This document shows, one piece after another, positions 1-8,113 of a DNA stretch of 19,944 nucleotides. Position 1 is the first letter of the stretch. Every line of letters starts with the position of its first letter. The notes below the pieces were generated by a model, which saw only the letters and a program-made list of their open reading frames with translations, was not told the DNA's origin and did not search any database. The DNA is from Anaerolineaceae bacterium (GTDB taxonomy: Bacteria; Chloroflexota; Anaerolineae; JAAYZQ01). The position numbers and the translations under genes were made by a program. Location of the stretch: positions 1 through 19,944 of the forward strand of contig JAAYZQ010000238.1 in assembly GCA_012514775.1 (NCBI GenBank). The letters run 5' to 3'.

Positions 1-31
1 CAGGATGAGAGTCACAGCCACGGCGCCTAAA

Positions 32-66
32 CCTGCCGGCAGGGGGCGAGCCGGCAGAATGCCGGC
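32..66. repeat. inverted repeats downstream of the flippase fusion gene
   Basis: A perfect 12-bp palindrome lies at 32-43, and a 7-bp stem with a 3-nt loop lies at 50-66 (GCCGGCA/TGCCGGC). Both are within 70 bp downstream of the minus-strand stop at 100. They could form the 3' end of that transcript, but no T-tract follows in the minus direction, so a terminator is not shown. I see no gene in 1-99. Confidence 0.3.
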
Positions 67-99
67 ATTCCCAGGTGACATCGAGTTCCTCCACCGGCT

Positions 100-3000
100 T
101 TACGGCCGTGCCGGCCGCACCCGCTCGCGCGCCCTCTTGAAGGGCAACAGGCGAAAGAGCAAGTCCATGTCGGGCTGGCGAAAGCCGCCCACCAGGGCCA
201 GCACGACAAAGTAGACGGCGCCGCCCACGGGGATGAGGAGCGGCCAGAATAGGTCGCGGGCCAGCCACATGACCACGGCCATGGCCGCCGAGGCGACGGC
301 CGGCTGCCATACCAGGGAAACCCACGGCAGCGGGCCCAGGTGCTTGCGCACCGAGTAATAGAAGGGTACGAGGAGCGCGAATTCGGAGAGGATGGTCACC
401 ACCGCCGCGCCTTTGTAGCTCCAGATGGGGATGGCCACCAGGTTGGCGACGACGTTAAAGCTGACGCCGATGAGAAATGCCTTGGTCAGGAACCGCTGCT
501 GGTCGATGGCGATGAGGACGTACTGCGTCACGCTGTTGACAAAGCTCAAGGGCAGGAATCCGATGAGAAGCTGCAGGGCGATCATCGAGTCGGGCAGGTA
601 CTGGCCGCCGCCCAGGACGAGGATCAGCCCGCGGGCGATGAACGGCGTGCCGGCGGCTACGGGCAGAGCGATGATGAGCAGCAGCCGCAGCGACAGCACA
701 TAGGCCCGCATCAACGAGTCGCGGGCCGAAGTGGCGTAGCGGCTCATCAACGGAAAGATGGCCTGGGTAAAGTACTGGGGGATGATGAGCAGGCCGTCCA
801 CGTACTTGTAGGCGGCGCCGTAATAGCCTACGACGGTGTCACCCTTCATGGGCTTCAGGAACAGGACGTCGATGCGGAAAAACACGCTGGCCAGCAGATG
901 GTTGATCATCAGCGGGAACGAGGTGCCCATCATCCAACGGCCGGTGCCCGGTTCCCAGGTGGGCCGCGGCCGGAAACAGTGCCTGGCGAGGAGCAGGCCC
1001 AGCACCACGGCGCTGACGACGTTGGCCACCACCGAGACCCCCGCCAGGCCCACGAAACCCCAGCCCAGGAGGAGGACCAGCACACCCAGGCTCACCCGGG
1101 TGAGGGCTGTAACGGTGGCGATGGCCGCGGGATATTCCATCTTCTCGTAGGCGTAAAACAGGGCGGTGAACCCGTCGGCCAGCATGGAGAACACCATGCC
1201 CAGGGCAAAAAGGGCGATGGCCGCCACGATGTCGGGCGTCATCTGGCCAAAGAAGGCATAGACCAGGATGACGCCGGCCATGAGGGGCAACGAGCCCGCC
1301 AAGAGCAGCCCGCGCAGCACCGTCGTCGTGCCCAGCAGCCGGTTGGCCTGTTCCCGGTCCTTGGACACCTCACGGGTGAGCAAAGTGCCGAGGCCAAAAC
1401 GCACCAGGATATCAAAGTAGCCGATAAAGATCACGGCAAACTGGTAGCGGCCAGCCATCTCGGGCGCCAGGATGCGCAGCATGAGCATGGCAAAGGCAAA
1501 GTCGATGACCTTGTTGAGGAGCTGGAGGCCCATGGGGATGAGGCTGTTCTTGGCCACACGCTTGACGGTGGAATCCTGGTCGCTCTCGCGATAGAAACGG
1601 CCCCACAGCCAAAAGGCGAGCAGGAGCAGGCCGACGACCGCGGCCATAAACGTGCCGTACAGACCCAGCTTGAAGCTCATGGGCGTGTACTTGTAGCGGA
1701 CGCGGTGGGAACCGGCTTCCAGGCGGACGGCCCGAAAGTTGCCGTCGGCCCGCAGGATCTCTAGCTCGGTCTCGCCCTCCGGCTCGTAGCCGGGCTCGGG
1801 AGCGGCCGCCGACGGGTCGGCCGGCACGTCGGAGCGGTATGCCTTCCAGCCGGGAAAGTAGCTGTCGGTCAGGACCAGCCAGCCGGGGCCCGGCATCTGC
1901 ACGTCGATAAAGACGCCGTTGGGCGCGTAGGTGACAATCTCGGCGGGCTGGAGGGCCCAGTCCCCATCCTGGGGCTCGAGCTGGCCCCCGGCGCCGGCAT
2001 CCAGGAGGACCACCTGCCGCGGATCCAGGCTCGCCAGGCGGGCCGCGAGGTCCTCCTCGGCCACGGCCTCGGCCCGGGGCAGGGCAAAGGCGCGGGGCAG
2101 CACGTCGCCGTTCTCGTAGACGCGTATCTCGCCCTCGTAGACCAGGCGATAGTCGGGGTTCGGGATCTGGCCCTCCGTCGCCACGTAGCGCACGCCCAAC
2201 AGGTCGAGGAGGGGCGAGCTAAGGTTCTCCAGCCCATAGATGGGCGCCACCCGGTTGTAGAGGAGCTCCCCCTGCTCTTCGATGGCCCGCATGTACGCCA
2301 CGTACTGGGCCGGGATGATGGAATCGTAGCCGCGCACGTCGTACAACCCGTGGAGCCAGGGAATGTTGGCGTTGAGCGTCTTGGTGGCACCCTCGGCCTG
2401 GTAGGTCGTCACCCGCCACGGCCCGCCCTCGTCCGTGCGCTCTTGCAAGAAGGCCACGGACGGCGGCGTGAACTCGAGCCAGGCCGGCTCGGCGGCCGGG
2501 TTAAAGCCCCAGCCAAAGGCCAGGAGGTCGGCGGCGATGACCGCCAGGGCCAGGGGCTTCCACAGGGGGATGCGCCAACCGGCCGCGCTCGATCCGAGCC
2601 GCGGGAGCGCGACCGTCACCCGGCGGCGGGCCAGGAGCAGGACCAGGCCGCTGCCCGCCAGGGCCAGCCCCAGGGCCAGCAGGTTGCGCCATTGGTAGGA
2701 GAGGAGCATCTGCCCGCTGCCAAACGCCTCCCGTGCCGATTCCACGGCCGCCAGGAAGCGGTCGGCCAGGGGGACAAAGGGGCCGGGCGCGACGAACACG
2801 ACGGCCAGCACGGCCAGGAGGGCCAGCCCGCCCCCCAGAAATCCCCAGGCCAGGAGCGAGCGGAGCCGGGCGATGCCTCCCCGCGCCGTGCCGGCTCCCC
2901 AATTCTGTAGCTCGCGGGCGCCATAGCCCGCCAGGACGGCCACGCTCAAGGTATAGGCAAAGACCCAGCGAAAGGGCGAATGGAGCTGCTTGACGCCGGG

Positions 3001-4296
3001 CAGCCCGTAGTACAGCACGGCATAGAGGGGCGTGCCAAAGACCAGCAGGAGCGAGACGGCGGCCAGGACGGCCATGATCCAGGCGGGCCGGCGATCGACG
3101 CCAGGCCCCCCGGGCTCCTCGGTGGGCGCGGCCCCTCGCAGGCTCGATCCGGCCCGGGCGCCGTTCCGCCGCAACCCGCCAAGCATGGGCACCAGGGCCA
3201 CGAGGGCCAGGGCGAGGGGCAGGATGCCCACGTAGCTGCCCGCCTCGACGTAATTCTTGATCCCCCAGAAGATGCGCTCGGCGGGGACCCACTGCCGCGA
3301 GACCAGGTCCCAGTAACCGTGGTGCGCCGGGTTCCCGAAAAAGTCGGGCAGGAAGAAGGTGAGGATCTGCCGCGTGGGATAGGCCCAGCCGACGACGTCG
3401 GCGTAGGTCACCGAGCCCTCGCGAAAGTTCCGTGTGACGAGCTCCAGAAGAGGGATGAGCTGCACCGAGCCGAGGGCCAGCCCCAGGACGCCCATGCAGG
3501 CGAACCAGAAGGCCAGGCGCAGCGCCGGTCGCCAGGAGCCGACGCGGCGGACCAGGAAGAGCAGCCGCACCACGCCATAGGCTGCCGTCACCAGGACCGT
3601 ATGGACCAAGATCTCGGCGTGGCCCGCCAGGATGTGGAGGCCCAGGGCCAGGCCTCCAAGGAGGACATAGACGATGGGCACAAAGGGACCCGAGCCCTTT
3701 TCCTCCTGCCGGCGCACGGTCCACTCCACCACGGCCAGGAGGAGGGGCAGCCAGGCAGCGGCGGCAATGATCATGGAAAAGACGACGCTGACCAGGAAAA
3801 AGGCGGCAAGCTGGTAGGTGATGCCGGCCACGAGGGCCGGGAACCGGCCCAGGCGCAACGCCCGCACCAACAAGTACATGTTGATCCCGGCCAGCCACAA
3901 TTGCAGCACCGTAAAGAGGCCGTAGGCCCGCTCCACGGGCAGGACGTAAAACAGGGCGCTGAAGGGGTAGAGGGCCGAGTGCTGGCCGGCCGCCAGGAAT
4001 GGCACGCCGGCAAAGAGGTGTGGGTTCCAGAGGGGCACGTCGCCGGAGCGCAGCGAGCCGACGATGAACCGCTTCCAGGCCAGGTTCTCCAGCACCAGGT
4101 CGCTCAGGAGCTCGTTGTGGGCCGGCTGCGGCACCCCCTGCTCGGAGGCAAAGGCGGCGTAGGGCTGCCACTGGTAGAGGTTATCGGCCGGAACGAGCGT
4201 CCTTGAGCCGGCGGACACCGGCCAGAAGAGGATGAGGGGCAGGAACAAAAGGGCAAAAATCGCCCCCAATTCGACGAGCAATCGTCGCAGTCGCAA
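100..4296 (-). CDS. YfhO-type GT-C membrane glycosyltransferase fused to a Wzx/MATE-type polysaccharide flippase
   Basis: This is a 1398-residue polytopic membrane protein. Residues 1 to about 890 look like a YfhO-family GT-C protein: early extracytoplasmic motifs (LVPADNLYQWQPY, WNPHLFAGVPF), many membrane segments, then a large soluble part ending in the YfhO-like GWKAYRSD and HRVRYKYTP stretches and a last membrane helix. From about residue 905 (nt ~1580) to the end there is a complete oligosaccharide flippase of about 490 residues, beginning STVKRVAKNSLIPMGLQLLNK. I found no stop, frameshift or ribosome binding site at the join. The start is TTG at 4296, with GAGGG 7 nt upstream overlapping the stop of the preceding glycosyltransferase, which implies translational coupling. 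The expected role is to flip a polyprenyl-linked sugar and transfer it to an envelope acceptor. The two domains are each clear; their joint role is inferred. Confidence 0.85.
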   Translation of the reverse strand: MRLRRLLVELGAIFALLFLPLILFWPVSAGSRTLVPADNLYQWQPYAAFASEQGVPQPAHNELLSDLVLENLAWKRFIVGSLRSGDVPLWNPHLFAGVPFLAAGQHSALYPFSALFYVLPVERAYGLFTVLQLWLAGINMYLLVRALRLGRFPALVAGITYQLAAFFLVSVVFSMIIAAAAWLPLLLAVVEWTVRRQEEKGSGPFVPIVYVLLGGLALGLHILAGHAEILVHTVLVTAAYGVVRLLFLVRRVGSWRPALRLAFWFACMGVLGLALGSVQLIPLLELVTRNFREGSVTYADVVGWAYPTRQILTFFLPDFFGNPAHHGYWDLVSRQWVPAERIFWGIKNYVEAGSYVGILPLALALVALVPMLGGLRRNGARAGSSLRGAAPTEEPGGPGVDRRPAWIMAVLAAVSLLLVFGTPLYAVLYYGLPGVKQLHSPFRWVFAYTLSVAVLAGYGARELQNWGAGTARGGIARLRSLLAWGFLGGGLALLAVLAVVFVAPGPFVPLADRFLAAVESAREAFGSGQMLLSYQWRNLLALGLALAGSGLVLLLARRRVTVALPRLGSSAAGWRIPLWKPLALAVIAADLLAFGWGFNPAAEPAWLEFTPPSVAFLQERTDEGGPWRVTTYQAEGATKTLNANIPWLHGLYDVRGYDSIIPAQYVAYMRAIEEQGELLYNRVAPIYGLENLSSPLLDLLGVRYVATEGQIPNPDYRLVYEGEIRVYENGDVLPRAFALPRAEAVAEEDLAARLASLDPRQVVLLDAGAGGQLEPQDGDWALQPAEIVTYAPNGVFIDVQMPGPGWLVLTDSYFPGWKAYRSDVPADPSAAAPEPGYEPEGETELEILRADGNFRAVRLEAGSHRVRYKYTPMSFKLGLYGTFMAAVVGLLLLAFWLWGRFYRESDQDSTVKRVAKNSLIPMGLQLLNKVIDFAFAMLMLRILAPEMAGRYQFAVIFIGYFDILVRFGLGTLLTREVSKDREQANRLLGTTTVLRGLLLAGSLPLMAGVILVYAFFGQMTPDIVAAIALFALGMVFSMLADGFTALFYAYEKMEYPAAIATVTALTRVSLGVLVLLLGWGFVGLAGVSVVANVVSAVVLGLLLARHCFRPRPTWEPGTGRWMMGTSFPLMINHLLASVFFRIDVLFLKPMKGDTVVGYYGAAYKYVDGLLIIPQYFTQAIFPLMSRYATSARDSLMRAYVLSLRLLLIIALPVAAGTPFIARGLILVLGGGQYLPDSMIALQLLIGFLPLSFVNSVTQYVLIAIDQQRFLTKAFLIGVSFNVVANLVAIPIWSYKGAAVVTILSEFALLVPFYYSVRKHLGPLPWVSLVWQPAVASAAMAVVMWLARDLFWPLLIPVGGAVYFVVLALVGGFRQPDMDLLFRLLPFKRARERVRPARP

Positions 4297-4306
4297 GAGC
4301 CAACCC

Positions 4307-5065
4307 TCAGACCCGAGCTTCGGACTCGACCCGGCGCAGGGCGGAGCGATGCCGGTAGCGGATCTGCCAGGTGCGCAGGGCCGCTTCCAGCTTGATGGGC
4401 ATGTTCATCTTGGAGCGGCCGATGCGCCTGTCCTCGAAATAGATGGGCAACTCCAGGACCTGATAGCCCAGTTTCTCGGTGAGATAGGCCATCTCGATCT
4501 GGAAGACATAGCCGTTGGAGCGCACGCGATCCAGGCCGATGCCCTCCAGCGTCGCGCGCTTCCAGCACTTGAAGCCCGCCGTGGCATCCTTGACCTTGAT
4601 GCCGAGGATGAGCCGGGTGTAGACGCTGTTGGCCCACCAGCTCAGGAGGTAGCGCGACCAACCCCAGCGCTCGTCCAGGCGCCCCCCCGAGACGTATCGC
4701 GAGCCGACGACGACGTCGAAATTGCCGATAGCCTCCAGGAAATCGGGGATGTAGCGGGGCGAGTGGGAAAAGTCGGCGTCCATCTGCACCACGTACTCGG
4801 CACCCTGATCCAGGGCATAGCCGAAACCGGTGACGTAGGCCGTGCCCAGGCCCAGCTTGCCGGAACGGTGCATGACGTGGATCTCTCCGGGGTAACGGGC
4901 TGCGAGCTCATCCGCTATCTGCCCTGTGCCGTCGGGCGAGTTGTCATCGACAATCAGGATCTCGAGCCCGGGCACACCCAGGGCCAACAGCTCACCGGCC
5001 ATGGCCCGCAGATTGTCGGCCTCGTTGTAGGTCGGTATCACGACCATCACTTTTGCATCGGCCAT
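4307..5065 (-). CDS. polyprenol-phosphate hexosyltransferase (GT2, Dpm1/CsbB-like)
   Basis: This is a 252-residue GT-A glycosyltransferase of family 2, predicted to make polyprenyl-phosphate-hexose (mannose is the usual sugar) at the cytoplasmic face. Family motifs appear in order: [12 protein letters not shown] near the start, DDNSPDGT, the metal-binding DAD at residues 96-98 in [35 protein letters not shown] and a terminal RRIGRSKM. It has no C-terminal membrane helices, unlike GtrB/CsbB. I chose ATG 5065 (AGCAGG five bases upstream, and the conserved fold starts immediately) over the upstream in-frame codon at 5158, which would lie upstream of the promoter -10. It is the first gene of the operon, with only 10 nt to the GT-C/flippase fusion, so its product is probably that protein's donor substrate. 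The exact sugar is unknown. Confidence 0.92.
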   Translation of the reverse strand: MADAKVMVVIPTYNEADNLRAMAGELLALGVPGLEILIVDDNSPDGTGQIADELAARYPGEIHVMHRSGKLGLGTAYVTGFGYALDQGAEYVVQMDADFSHSPRYIPDFLEAIGNFDVVVGSRYVSGGRLDERWGWSRYLLSWWANSVYTRLILGIKVKDATAGFKCWKRATLEGIGLDRVRSNGYVFQIEMAYLTEKLGYQVLELPIYFEDRRIGRSKMNMPIKLEAALRTWQIRYRHRSALRRVESEARV

Positions 5066-5129
5066 AAACACCTGCTCGCTACGTTGCTCCCGGTCGCCAT
5101 CGCCGCGCCGCCGGGGCGGAAACTGGCTG

Positions 5130-5158
5130 ATTATACTATGACCGGGGAGAAAGGTCAA
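5130..5158 (-). promoter_or_regulatory. sigma70-type promoter for the glycosylation operon
   Basis: On the minus strand TTGACC (5153-5158) is separated by exactly 17 bp from TATAAT (5130-5135). Transcription would start near 5123, leaving a leader of about 58 nt before ATG 5065. It is divergent to the ferredoxin promoter, and the two -35 boxes are 15 bp apart. Confidence 0.8.
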
Positions 5159-5173
5159 TCACACCGGCACAAG

Positions 5174-5201
5174 TTGACGAAACGGCACTTTGGAGTATAA
5201 T
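5174..5201 (+). promoter_or_regulatory. sigma70-type promoter for the ferredoxin gene
   Basis: TTGACG (5174-5179), a 16-bp spacer and TATAAT (5196-5201). The predicted start point near 5208 lies downstream of the in-frame ATG at 5200, so that codon cannot be the ferredoxin start. The leader to ATG 5251 is about 43 nt. Confidence 0.8.
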
Positions 5202-5250
5202 GATGCCGCCGCCGTCGCGGGCGAGCAAAAAATATGAGGAGGCTCCTCCC

Positions 5251-5418
5251 ATGATCGTTATCACGGAAGAGTGCATCGAATGCGGTTCCTGCGCCGAAGT
5301 CTGCCCTGAAGGCGCCATCAGCCAGGGCGACGGCCGGTACATCATCGACCAGGACCTGTGCATCGAATGCCAGACCTGCATGGACGAGTGCCCGAACGAA
5401 GCCATCGTCGAACAATAA
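5251..5418 (+). CDS. 2[4Fe-4S] ferredoxin, clostridial type
   Basis: A 55-residue protein with two classic CxxCxxCxxxCP motifs (CIECGSCAEVCP and CIECQTCMDECP), matching the usual length and layout of small cytoplasmic 8Fe ferredoxins. It carries low-potential electrons. The start ATG 5251 follows GAGGAGG at 5236-5242 by 8 nt. The ribosome binding site lies in an inverted repeat (GAGGA at 5236-5240, TCCTC at 5244-5248, 3-nt loop), so weak sequestration is possible. The gene faces iorBA and shares a terminator with it. Because IOR enzymes reduce ferredoxin, this is a good candidate for the electron acceptor of that enzyme, but that pairing is inferred from proximity only. Confidence 0.93.
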   Translation: MIVITEECIECGSCAEVCPEGAISQGDGRYIIDQDLCIECQTCMDECPNEAIVEQ

Positions 5419-5419
5419 A

Positions 5420-5470
5420 CCAAGAAAAATCCCCGGACGTGGAAACACCATCCGGGGATTGGTTTTTCTT
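5420..5470. terminator. bidirectional intrinsic terminator between ferredoxin and iorB
   Basis: A perfect 10-bp stem (5428-5437 with 5451-5460, AATCCCCGGA/TCCGGGGATT) has a 13-nt loop that contains a further TGG/CCA pairing. GGTTTTTCTT follows on the plus strand, and TTTCTTGG follows on the minus strand. It sits between two convergent stops (5418 and 5481), so it can serve both transcripts. Confidence 0.9.
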
Positions 5471-5480
5471 ATACAATAGG

Positions 5481-6080
5481 TTAGCTCTGGGTATTGCCCA
5501 GGACCTCGCGCCCGGCGAAAAAGGCCTGGCGGTTTAGCTCCACGTACCTGGGCGGCACCCGCTTCTCGATGACCGCCAGCCAGGTCTCGGCCGGCAGATC
5601 GAAAAAGCTGGACAGGACCCCCAGCAGGACGACGTTCGCCGCCCGGGCGTTGCCCAGCTTCTCGGCCAGCTCGGCGCCGGGCACCAGGTGAAACCGGTCC
5701 GTGATCCGGTCGTACACGGCTCGCAGCTCTTCCTCGCTGGGATAGTGGGCCCCGCCCGAGGTTACGGTGATGGGCTTGATGGCCTGCCGGTTGACGACGA
5801 CCACCCCACCCCGCCGCAAATAGCGCGCATAGCGTAGGGCCTCGGCCTCCTCGAAGGCCAGCAGGATATCGGCCTCTCCCTCACCGATGAGGGGCGAGTG
5901 GACCTGCCCAGCATTCCAACGCACGTGGGTGTTGACACTGCCGCCCCGCTGGGCCATGCCGTGCACCTCGGATTTTTTCACGTCCAGCCCGGCGGCCAGG
6001 GCGACCTCGGCCAGGACGTCGCTGGCCAGGATGGTGCCCTGGCCCCCCACGCCGGCGAGCAGAAAATTGCAGGCTTGCAT
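5481..6080 (-). CDS. iorB: indolepyruvate ferredoxin oxidoreductase, beta subunit
   Basis: A 199-residue gamma-domain-type subunit of the 2-oxoacid:ferredoxin oxidoreductase superfamily. It begins with the typical MQACNFLLAGVGGQGTILA segment (glycine-rich motif at residues 10-15), followed by KSEVHGMAQRGGSVNTHVRW, a hallmark of IorB/PorG proteins. With IorA it oxidatively decarboxylates aryl pyruvates such as indolepyruvate to aryl-acetyl-CoA, reducing ferredoxin. The ATG at 6080 overlaps the iorA stop by one base (TGATG), so the subunits are translationally coupled and made in equal amounts. The longer in-frame extension upstream is a shadow of iorA. The length is normal for the family. Confidence 0.94.
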   Translation of the reverse strand: MQACNFLLAGVGGQGTILASDVLAEVALAAGLDVKKSEVHGMAQRGGSVNTHVRWNAGQVHSPLIGEGEADILLAFEEAEALRYARYLRRGGVVVVNRQAIKPITVTSGGAHYPSEEELRAVYDRITDRFHLVPGAELAEKLGNARAANVVLLGVLSSFFDLPAETWLAVIEKRVPPRYVELNRQAFFAGREVLGNTQS

Positions 6081-7930
6081 CACTCTTTCCCTCCCTGGCC
6101 CGATCCGGCCGCCGCCTGTGCCCTTTGGGCCTCCACCTGCTCGCGGAACAGGATGGCGTCGCGAGGGCACACCTGGGCGCAGACCTCGCAGCCCGTGCAC
6201 AGCGAGGCGTCGATGAGGGCCTTGGGCCGTTGGGTCTTTTCGTCCAGCTCGTCGCTCTTGAGGATGGCGGGGCAGCCGATGCGGAAGCACATGGTGCAGC
6301 CGTTGCACTTTTCGGCCACCACCTCCAGGGGCAGCCAGCGCTTGCGGGCCACGGGCAGGAGGGCGCACGCCTCGCGGGCAATGAGGACGCTGGGACCCTC
6401 TTCCTGGAGAAAAGCCTTCAACGTCTGGTCCAGGCCCTTGACGTCGTAGGCCGGCACCGTGACCACGCGCTCGATGCCCAACGCCCGCACCACGGCCTCC
6501 AGGTCCAGGGGCGGCACCTCCTGCCGTTGCAGCGTCCAGCCCGTGCCGGGGTTGTCCTGGTGCCCGGTCATGCCCGTGATGCGGTTGTCCAGGATGATGG
6601 TCACCACGTTGCTCCGGTTGTAGGCCACGTTGGCCAGGGCCGGCATGCCGGTGTGGAAAAAGGTCGAATCGCCGATGACGGCCACCATGCGCTCGCCGAT
6701 GCCCGCCTGGGCGGCGCCGTGGGCCACGCCAATGCCGGCCCCCATGCAGCCGCAGGTGTGGATGGCCGACAGGGGCGGCAGCAGGCCCAGGGTGTAGCAG
6801 CCGATGTCGCCGGCCACGGGCACCTTGCGCTTGTTCAGGACGTGAAAGACGGCGCGGTGGGGGCAGCCGGGGCAGAGGACCGGCGGCCGCGGGGGGATGC
6901 CGGGCATCTCCAGGTCGGTGGCCTGCTCCAGGGGCAGGGGCACGCTGGCCGAGGCGGGCAGCAGGCCGCCGGCCACGGCGCTCTCGCGGACCACGCGGGC
7001 GTCAAACTCGCCGACCATGGGAAAGATGCTCTTGCCCTCGCACTCGATGCCCAAAAGCCTGCACTCTTCTTCCAGGAAGGGATCCAGTTCCTCGATGACC
7101 ACCAGGCGCTTGACCCGCGCGGCGAACGCGCGCAGCAGGCGCGGGGGTACGGGGTAGGTCATGCCCAGGCGCAGGATGGAGGCCCGGGGAAAGACCTCGC
7201 GGGCATACTGGTAGGCGACACCACAGGTCACGATCCCCAGGTCGTCGTCGCCCCATTCGATGCGGTTGAAGGCAAAGGTCTCGGCGAACTCGGCCACGCG
7301 CCCGACGCGCTCCTCGATGACCGGGTGCCGCTGCCGGGCGTTGCCGGGGATCATGACGTACTTGGCGGGGTTGCGGGGGAACGCTTCCACGGCCGGCGGA
7401 TGGTCCGCCCGCTCGCCCAACTCCACCGGCGTGCTGGAGTGGCAGATGCGCGTCGTGAGCCGCAAGAAAACCGGCGTGTCGAACTGCTCACTGATCTCGA
7501 AGGCCACCGGCACCAGGTCCTTGGCCTCCTGGCTGTCGGACGGCTCGACGCAGGGGATGCGGGCGAACTTGGCGTAACGGCGATTGTCCTGCTCGTTCTG
7601 GGAGGAGTGCATGGCCGGGTCGTCGGAGGTGACGATGACCAGCCCGGCCTCCATGCCCGTCATGGAGGCGTAAAAGACCGAATCGGCCGCGACGTTGACG
7701 CCCACGTGCTTCATGGTCGCCAGCGCCCGCCGCCCGGCATAGGCCGCGCCCACGGCCACGTCCACGGCCACCTTTTCGTTGGGCGACCACTCGGCATAGA
7801 CGTTGGGGTAGCGGGCAAACTCCTCGAGGATCTCGGTGCTTGGGGTGCCGGGGTAGGCGGCGGCGACGACCACACCCGCTTCCCAGGCGCCGCGGGCCAC
7901 CGCTTCGTTCCCCGATAGCAAGCGTTTCAT
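6080..7930 (-). CDS. iorA: indolepyruvate ferredoxin oxidoreductase, alpha subunit
   Basis: A 616-residue thiamine-diphosphate and iron-sulfur enzyme, full length for IorA. The N-terminal pyrimidine-binding domain starts LLSGNEAVARGAWEAG and includes YPGTPSTEI. The central part has CPGCPHR, and the ThDP-binding region reads GDSTFFHTG then IILDNRITGMTG. The C-terminus carries two ferredoxin-type clusters: CNGCTMCFRIGCP (from about residue 542, with the CxxCxxCxxxxC spacing typical of IorA) and CTGCEVCAQVCP (from about 578). It forms a complex with IorB for ferredoxin-linked breakdown of aromatic amino acids after transamination. ATG 7930 is preceded by GGGAGGTC. A single promoter upstream serves iorA-iorB. 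The 2-oxoacid specificity within the family is taken from the domain layout, not proven. Confidence 0.95.
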   Translation of the reverse strand: MKRLLSGNEAVARGAWEAGVVVAAAYPGTPSTEILEEFARYPNVYAEWSPNEKVAVDVAVGAAYAGRRALATMKHVGVNVAADSVFYASMTGMEAGLVIVTSDDPAMHSSQNEQDNRRYAKFARIPCVEPSDSQEAKDLVPVAFEISEQFDTPVFLRLTTRICHSSTPVELGERADHPPAVEAFPRNPAKYVMIPGNARQRHPVIEERVGRVAEFAETFAFNRIEWGDDDLGIVTCGVAYQYAREVFPRASILRLGMTYPVPPRLLRAFAARVKRLVVIEELDPFLEEECRLLGIECEGKSIFPMVGEFDARVVRESAVAGGLLPASASVPLPLEQATDLEMPGIPPRPPVLCPGCPHRAVFHVLNKRKVPVAGDIGCYTLGLLPPLSAIHTCGCMGAGIGVAHGAAQAGIGERMVAVIGDSTFFHTGMPALANVAYNRSNVVTIILDNRITGMTGHQDNPGTGWTLQRQEVPPLDLEAVVRALGIERVVTVPAYDVKGLDQTLKAFLQEEGPSVLIAREACALLPVARKRWLPLEVVAEKCNGCTMCFRIGCPAILKSDELDEKTQRPKALIDASLCTGCEVCAQVCPRDAILFREQVEAQRAQAAAGSGQGGKE

Positions 7931-7958
7931 CGGCTTGACCTCCCTCGTGTGTAACTAG

Positions 7959-7986
7959 ATTATACCATGGATGGGAGAGGATACAA
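7959..7986 (-). promoter_or_regulatory. promoter for iorAB
   Basis: On the minus strand TTGTAT (7981-7986), a 16-bp spacer and a perfect TATAAT (7959-7964). The leader of about 22 nt contains the GGGAGG ribosome binding site before ATG 7930. Confidence 0.7.
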
Positions 7987-8005
7987 CTTGTGCGGGTTTC
8001 AATGC

Positions 8006-8035
8006 GCCGGCGCGCCCGAAAGGGGGCGCGCCGGC
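8006..8035. repeat. 12-bp GC-rich hairpin between the LPETGG gene and the ior promoter
   Basis: A perfect stem GCCGGCGCGCCC (8006-8017) pairs with 8024-8035 around a 6-nt loop. It lies about 80 nt beyond the stop of the LPETGG gene and about 20 nt upstream of the ior -35 box, so it probably protects or ends the upstream transcript. Neither strand has a following T-run, so a classical intrinsic terminator is not shown. A run of ten G residues sits at 8079-8088, between the stop codon and this hairpin. Confidence 0.55.
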
Positions 8036-8113
8036 CTGCATGGTATCGTTTCCAGGCCCACCGCGGGCGCGATGGGCAGGGGGGGGGGCTGGGTTAGCCT
8101 CCGTGTGTTCGTC

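Noticed and set aside
1530..1700. Separate flippase gene starting inside the fusion
   Set aside because: The internal ATG at the PMGLQLL segment has no ribosome binding site, and the frame is continuous from the YfhO part.
340..1764. 474-codon plus-strand open frame, and similar long frames opposite other genes (2980-4206, 6125-7918, 9187-11535, 12141-13694)
   Set aside because: They are antisense shadows of real GC-rich genes: rich in His/Gln/Gly/Asp or Arg/Pro, without ribosome binding sites or recognisable domains.
2501..4171. 556-codon minus-strand frame overlapping the YfhO part
   Set aside because: Same strand but a different frame from the clear membrane protein; Arg/Pro/Gly-rich, with no membrane segments or motifs.
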